Below are positions 58,162 through 64,000 of a DNA stretch of 64,000 nucleotides, in pieces. The stretch's first letter is position 1, and each line of letters starts with the position of its first letter. The DNA comes from Sphingomonas yantingensis. GTDB taxonomy: Bacteria; Pseudomonadota; Alphaproteobacteria; Sphingomonadales; Sphingomonadaceae. Under the pieces are notes generated by a model, which was not told where the DNA came from, made no database searches, and saw only the letters and a program-made list of their open reading frames with translations. The translations under genes and the position numbers were made by a program. The stretch lies in assembly GCF_014199325.1 (NCBI RefSeq), contig NZ_JACIJJ010000001.1, forward strand, positions 62,001 through 126,000, read 5' to 3'.

Positions 58162-58357
58162 GCGTCAAGGTTCCCCATCCCAGGCGTGGCGATGGGGCTA
58201 AGACGGGAAGCCGGTGGCGTCCTTCGGGACGGAATCCGGCGCTGCCCCCGCAACTGTAAGCGGCGAGCGGCGGCTTCATCTCGTGTCACTGGGTGCCCGC
58301 AAGGCGCCCGGGAAGGCCGGAGCCACCGCGTTGACCCGTGAGCCAGGAGACCTGCCT
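58162..58357 (+). promoter_or_regulatory. cobalamin (B12) riboswitch
   Basis: The leader shows the conserved elements in order: GGTTCCCC start, GGGAAGCCGGTG, GGAATCCGGCGCTGCCCCCGC followed by AACTGTAAGCGG, a GGGAAGGCCGG stem, GACCCGTGAGCC and the B12 box AGCCAGGAGACCTGCC (58341-58356). This is a full adenosylcobalamin-type aptamer. It precedes a B12-independent methionine synthase unit, so binding should repress it. Hairpins between the aptamer and the start codon, such as 58396-58423, probably form the expression platform; no U-run follows, so translation control is more likely. Confidence 0.92.
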
Positions 58358-58497
58358 TCGACGCCATAACGTTCCTCGGACGGGGGTTCCTCCGGTGGAT
58401 CGCGCTTGGAAAGCGTCGATCCAAGGCGACCCACCGCCGGGATCGCCGTCGCCGGGTGCGCTTTCGCCTGACTTCCGTCCGCCAAGACAGGTGAGTC

Positions 58498-59481
58498 ATG
58501 ACGGACAGCGGCTTCAGGTTCACGATCGACAGCATCCCGTTCGACGAGGATTATCGCCCCGCCGAAAACACACGGATCACCACCAACTTCGCCAATCTGG
58601 CGCGCGGGGAAAGCCGCCGGGCGAACCTCTCCAACACGCTCGTCATGATCGACCGGCGGTTCAACGCGCTGATGCACTGGGACAATCCCCGGGGCGATCG
58701 CTATTCGCTGGCGCTCAGCATCGTCTCGGCCGCCCTCACGCTCGGCGATGGCGCGGCGGACGAACCGTTTCCGCTGATCGAGATCCTACATAGCGAGGTG
58801 ACCGACCGGATCAGTGGCGAGCGCCACGACGGCATGACCGGCAACAATTTCTCGTCCTATGTCCGCGACTACGACTTCAGCGTCGTCCTGCCCGATCATC
58901 TCCGCGCCGGGGGCCGTGACGCGCCGGAAGGGTTCGGCGACCTCCACGGCCAGCTGTTCCGGCAGTTCGTCGGCTCCGCCGCCTATCGCGACCGGTTCCG
59001 CAAGCCCCCGGTCATCTGCCTCAGCGTGTCGAGCAAGGCGGTCTATAATCGCACCGCCAACGTCCATCCGATCCTCGGCGCCGAATACCGCACCGACGCG
59101 CTGTCGCCGACCGATCGCTATTTCGAGAAGATGGGGATGAAGGCCCGCTACTTCATGCCGCCGCACAGCGTCGCGCCGTTCGCCTTCTATCACATCGACG
59201 ATCTGGTCGGCGGCTACAGCGACCTCGAACTCGCCAGCGCGATCGCGGTGATGGAGACGTTCCAGAAGATCTACCGGCCCGAAATCTACAACGCCAACTC
59301 GGTGGCCGCGGAACATTATCAGCCGAGCCTGACCGCGCAGGACTATTCGCTGACCCGCATCGTCTACGACCGGGAGGAGCGCAGCCGCCTCGCCGTCGAG
59401 CAGGGCCGGTTCGCCGAAGCGCATTTCATCAGGCCGCATGCCGAAGCGCTCCGCCGCTGGTCAGCGACCGCCGGCCGCTGA
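58498..59481 (+). CDS. DUF1852 protein, MesX-like partner of core methionine synthase
   Basis: A 327-residue cytoplasmic protein of the DUF1852 family: FTIDSIPFDEDYRPAENTRITTNFANLARG, then DYDFSVVLPDHL, ICLSVSSKAVYNRT and a His-containing MPPHSVAPFAFYHIDDL. DUF1852 is nearly always next to a short MetE-like protein. This pair has been described as MesX/MesD, a folate-independent methionine synthase system of aerobic bacteria; MesX is needed for MesD activity but its chemistry is not settled. GGTGAG lies before the ATG. It is the first gene under the B12 riboswitch. Confidence 0.85.
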   Translation: MTDSGFRFTIDSIPFDEDYRPAENTRITTNFANLARGESRRANLSNTLVMIDRRFNALMHWDNPRGDRYSLALSIVSAALTLGDGAADEPFPLIEILHSEVTDRISGERHDGMTGNNFSSYVRDYDFSVVLPDHLRAGGRDAPEGFGDLHGQLFRQFVGSAAYRDRFRKPPVICLSVSSKAVYNRTANVHPILGAEYRTDALSPTDRYFEKMGMKARYFMPPHSVAPFAFYHIDDLVGGYSDLELASAIAVMETFQKIYRPEIYNANSVAAEHYQPSLTAQDYSLTRIVYDREERSRLAVEQGRFAEAHFIRPHAEALRRWSATAGR

Positions 59482-59508
59482 TCCCCCGCATTCACGAAGG
59501 TATTTCCC

Positions 59509-60537
59509 ATGACGACCTTGTTGCCGACCACCACCGCGGGCAGCCTGCCCAAGCCCGCCTGGCTCGCACAGCCCGAGACCCTCTGGTCCCCCTGGAAACT
59601 GTCCGGCGAGGAACTCGCCATGGGCAAGCAGGATGCGCTGCGCCTCGCGGTCGACGACCAGCGGCAGGCGGGCATCGACATCCTCGGCGACGGCGAACAG
59701 ACGCGCCAGCATTTCGTCACGACGTTCGTCGAGCAACTGGACGGCGTCGACTTCGAGAAGCGCGAGACGGTGCGCATCCGCAATCGCTACGATGCCAGCG
59801 TGCCGACGGTCGTCGGCGCCGTCTCGCGCCCGAAGCCGGTTTTCGTCGAGGATGCCCGCTTCCTGCGCGCGCAGACCGATCGGCCGATCAAATGGACGCT
59901 GCCCGGGCCGATGACGATGATCGACACGCTGTACGACGCGCACTACCGAAGCCGCGAAAAGCTGGCCTGGGCATTCGCCGGCATCCTCAACGAGGAAGCG
60001 CGTGAGCTGGAGGCCACCGGCGTCGATATCGTCCAGTTCGACGAGCCGGCCTTTAACGTCTTCTTCGACGAGGCGAACGACTGGGGCATCGCCGCCCTGG
60101 AACGCGCGGCCGAGGGGCTGAAGGCCGAAACCGCGGTCCACATCTGCTACGGCTATGGCATCAAGGCGAATACCGACTGGAAGCAGACGCTCGGCAGTGA
60201 ATGGCGTCAGTACGAACGGACCTTCCCCAACCTGCAAAAGTCGGCGATCGATATCATCTCGCTCGAATGCCGGAACTCGCGCGTGCCGATGGAGCTGATC
60301 GAGCTCGTCCGCGGCAAGAAGGTGATGGTCGGCGCGATCGACGTGGCGATCCACGACGTCGAGACGCCGGAGAAAGTCGCCGAGACGCTGCGCGCCGCGC
60401 TTGCTTATGTCGATGCGGACAAGCTCTATCCCGCCACCAATTGCGGGATGGCACCGCTGCCCCGCGCGGTCGCGCGCGGCAAGCTCGCGGCGCTGGGCGC
60501 CGGCGCGGCGATCGTCCGTGCCGAGCTGTCGGCCTGA
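59509..60537 (+). CDS. core (MetE-like) methionine synthase, MesD type
   Basis: A 342-residue protein equal to the C-terminal catalytic half of MetE; the N-terminal folate-binding half is absent. LPTTTAGSLPKPAWL is the start motif. Zinc ligands are visible as VHICYG (His, Cys), ISLECRNS (Glu) and ATNCGMAPL (Cys). It should transfer a methyl group to homocysteine. Without the folate domain the donor must differ from that of full MetE, which fits pairing with DUF1852, 27 bases upstream. The B12 riboswitch suggests use when a B12-dependent synthase is inactive. Confidence 0.87.
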   Translation: MTTLLPTTTAGSLPKPAWLAQPETLWSPWKLSGEELAMGKQDALRLAVDDQRQAGIDILGDGEQTRQHFVTTFVEQLDGVDFEKRETVRIRNRYDASVPTVVGAVSRPKPVFVEDARFLRAQTDRPIKWTLPGPMTMIDTLYDAHYRSREKLAWAFAGILNEEARELEATGVDIVQFDEPAFNVFFDEANDWGIAALERAAEGLKAETAVHICYGYGIKANTDWKQTLGSEWRQYERTFPNLQKSAIDIISLECRNSRVPMELIELVRGKKVMVGAIDVAIHDVETPEKVAETLRAALAYVDADKLYPATNCGMAPLPRAVARGKLAALGAGAAIVRAELSA

Positions 60538-60571
60538 TCGAGGCCGCCACGGCTTCCATAAGGGAGCCACA

Positions 60572-61645
60572 GTGGCCAAGGGGGACGCCCTGACACGCAC
60601 GACCGAAAGATCGACGATGAACGCCATCTTCCGCCGACTGCGGATCGACACCTATATCCTCGCGATCATGGGGATGGTGGCGATCGCCGCGATCCTGCCC
60701 GCCCGCGGCGCGGGGAAGGACGTGCTCGACATCATCGTCCACGCCGCCATCGCGCTCCTGTTCTTCCTCTACGGCGCGCGGATTTCGCGTCAGGCGATCT
60801 GGGCGGGCATCCTCCACTGGCGGCTGCAATCGCTCGTGTTCGCGACGACGTTCGTCCTCTTTCCGCTGCTGGGCTTCGGGATCGCCAAGCTCGCCGCCGG
60901 GCATCTCGACCCCGGCCTCGTCACCGGGCTCATGTTCGTTTCGCTGCTGCCCTCGACGGTGCAGTCGTCGATCGCCTTTACCTCGATCGCGCGCGGCAAC
61001 GTGCCCGCGGCGCTGTGCTGTGCTTCGCTCTCGAACCTGGCGGGCGTGGTCATCACCCCGCTGCTGGCGACGATGGTTCTGAGTGCCGGGGGCGGCGGCA
61101 TGTCGCTGGATGCGGTGGGAGAGATTGCGCTCCAGATCCTGCTGCCGTTCGTGATCGGCCAGTTCGCCCGCCCGCTGATCGGCGAATGGCTGGAGCGCCG
61201 GCGGATGTTGACGATGGCCGTCGACCGCGGCTCGATCCTGCTCGTCGTCTATTCGGCGTTCAGCGCGGGCGTCGTTGCCGGCATCTGGGGCCGGGTCACG
61301 CCGCAGAGCCTGGCGCTCGTCATCGTCCTCGACCTCGTGCTGCTGGCGATCGTGCTCGCCGCGACCACGGCGGCCAGCCGCCTCCTGCGCTTCACGACCG
61401 AGGACGAGGTCGCGATCGTGTTCTGCGGATCGAAGAAGAGCATGGCGAGCGGCCTGCCGATGGCCAACATCATCTTTCCGGCAAGCGCTGTCGGCCTGAT
61501 CGTGCTGCCGCTGATGCTGTTCCACCAGATGCAGCTCATGGTCTGCGCCGCGCTCGCCCGGCGCTATGCGCAGCGGGCCAAGGATCCCGCCCCGGCAATG
61601 ACGGCAACAGCGGCGGGCGCGCCGGTTCGCGCCCACCGCCGGTGA
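60572..61645 (+). CDS. bile acid:sodium symporter family transporter
   Basis: A protein of about 357 residues with nine or ten hydrophobic helices of the SBF-like family (PF13593). RLRIDTYILAIMGMVAIAAILPARG is the first helix, and FCGSKKSMASGLPMANIIFP the conserved crossing region. Despite the name, bacterial members carry varied organic anions. It lies 34 bases after the methionine synthase gene, likely in the same riboswitch-controlled message. AGGGAG stands 5 bases before a GTG at 60572; the ATG at 60617 would shorten it by 15 residues and is the alternative. Confidence 0.82.
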   Translation: MAKGDALTRTTERSTMNAIFRRLRIDTYILAIMGMVAIAAILPARGAGKDVLDIIVHAAIALLFFLYGARISRQAIWAGILHWRLQSLVFATTFVLFPLLGFGIAKLAAGHLDPGLVTGLMFVSLLPSTVQSSIAFTSIARGNVPAALCCASLSNLAGVVITPLLATMVLSAGGGGMSLDAVGEIALQILLPFVIGQFARPLIGEWLERRRMLTMAVDRGSILLVVYSAFSAGVVAGIWGRVTPQSLALVIVLDLVLLAIVLAATTAASRLLRFTTEDEVAIVFCGSKKSMASGLPMANIIFPASAVGLIVLPLMLFHQMQLMVCAALARRYAQRAKDPAPAMTATAAGAPVRAHRR

Positions 61646-61649
61646 TCCG

Positions 61650-64000
<2,351 letters not shown>

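Overview
The window is about 64 kb of GC-rich chromosome from an alphaproteobacterium, most probably a sphingomonad (Sphingomonas or a close relative). I infer this from protein families typical of that group (DUF1491, MmcB, DUF6489, ETC complex I subunit, DUF1852 beside a short methionine synthase), from GTCATCCC/GGGATGAC palindromic repeats between genes, and from the gene order ppsR | hemE-hemJ-rho ... mnmE-mnmG-rsmG-parA-parB, which resembles the origin region of Caulobacter and relatives. I saw no insertion sequence, prophage, CRISPR array, rRNA or tRNA. Almost all of it reads as core chromosome.

Origin region (1-19.1 kb). The stretch 8416-8715, between the divergent genes ppsR and hemE, carries a perfect DnaA box, several degenerate ones and an AT-rich block, and is probably oriC. 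To its left a minus-strand run reads away from it: ppsR-maf-aroE-coaE-dnaQ-hpf-ptsN-thioesterase-DUF1491, then a SleB-type cell-wall hydrolase, MmcB, a Sco-like copper protein and a YcgN-type protein cut by the window edge. To its right are hemE-hemJ, rho, a TerC-family membrane protein, a dienelactone hydrolase (minus strand), DUF6489, mnmE, mnmG, rsmG, parA and parB. Two parS-like palindromes lie at 14.9 and 17.3 kb, the second inside rsmG. Together these supply origin firing, chromosome segregation and tRNA/rRNA modification.

Middle (19.1-49.9 kb). Mostly housekeeping genes: a complex I accessory subunit, HrpB helicase, polyprenyl diphosphate synthase, chorismate mutase, rpmF-plsX-fabH-ihfA-merR, rsmB, rpe, purH, polA, nadB, ppc, rlpA-like and dinB. 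Set among them are a tightly overlapping GH130-GH13-GT4 carbohydrate operon (24.1-27.8 kb), a heparinase II/III-family gene coupled to rpe, a polysaccharide flippase, a 37-residue membrane peptide too short for usual gene callers, and a class A beta-lactamase-like serine hydrolase.

Catabolic and stress region (50-64 kb). A galactose/arabinose 1-dehydrogenase, a FucP-type sugar transporter and a secreted GH51 arabinofuranosidase share a GTCAGAC operator-like motif (four copies), suggesting one regulon for arabinose/galactose use. A secreted M28 peptidase and catalase-peroxidase KatG follow. A complete cobalamin riboswitch then precedes DUF1852 (MesX-like), a core MetE-like methionine synthase (MesD-like) and a bile-acid-symporter-family transporter, so this B12-independent methionine route is probably shut off when B12 is present. 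The window ends inside gyrB on the minus strand. Intergenic stretches not listed are short and show nothing I can identify.
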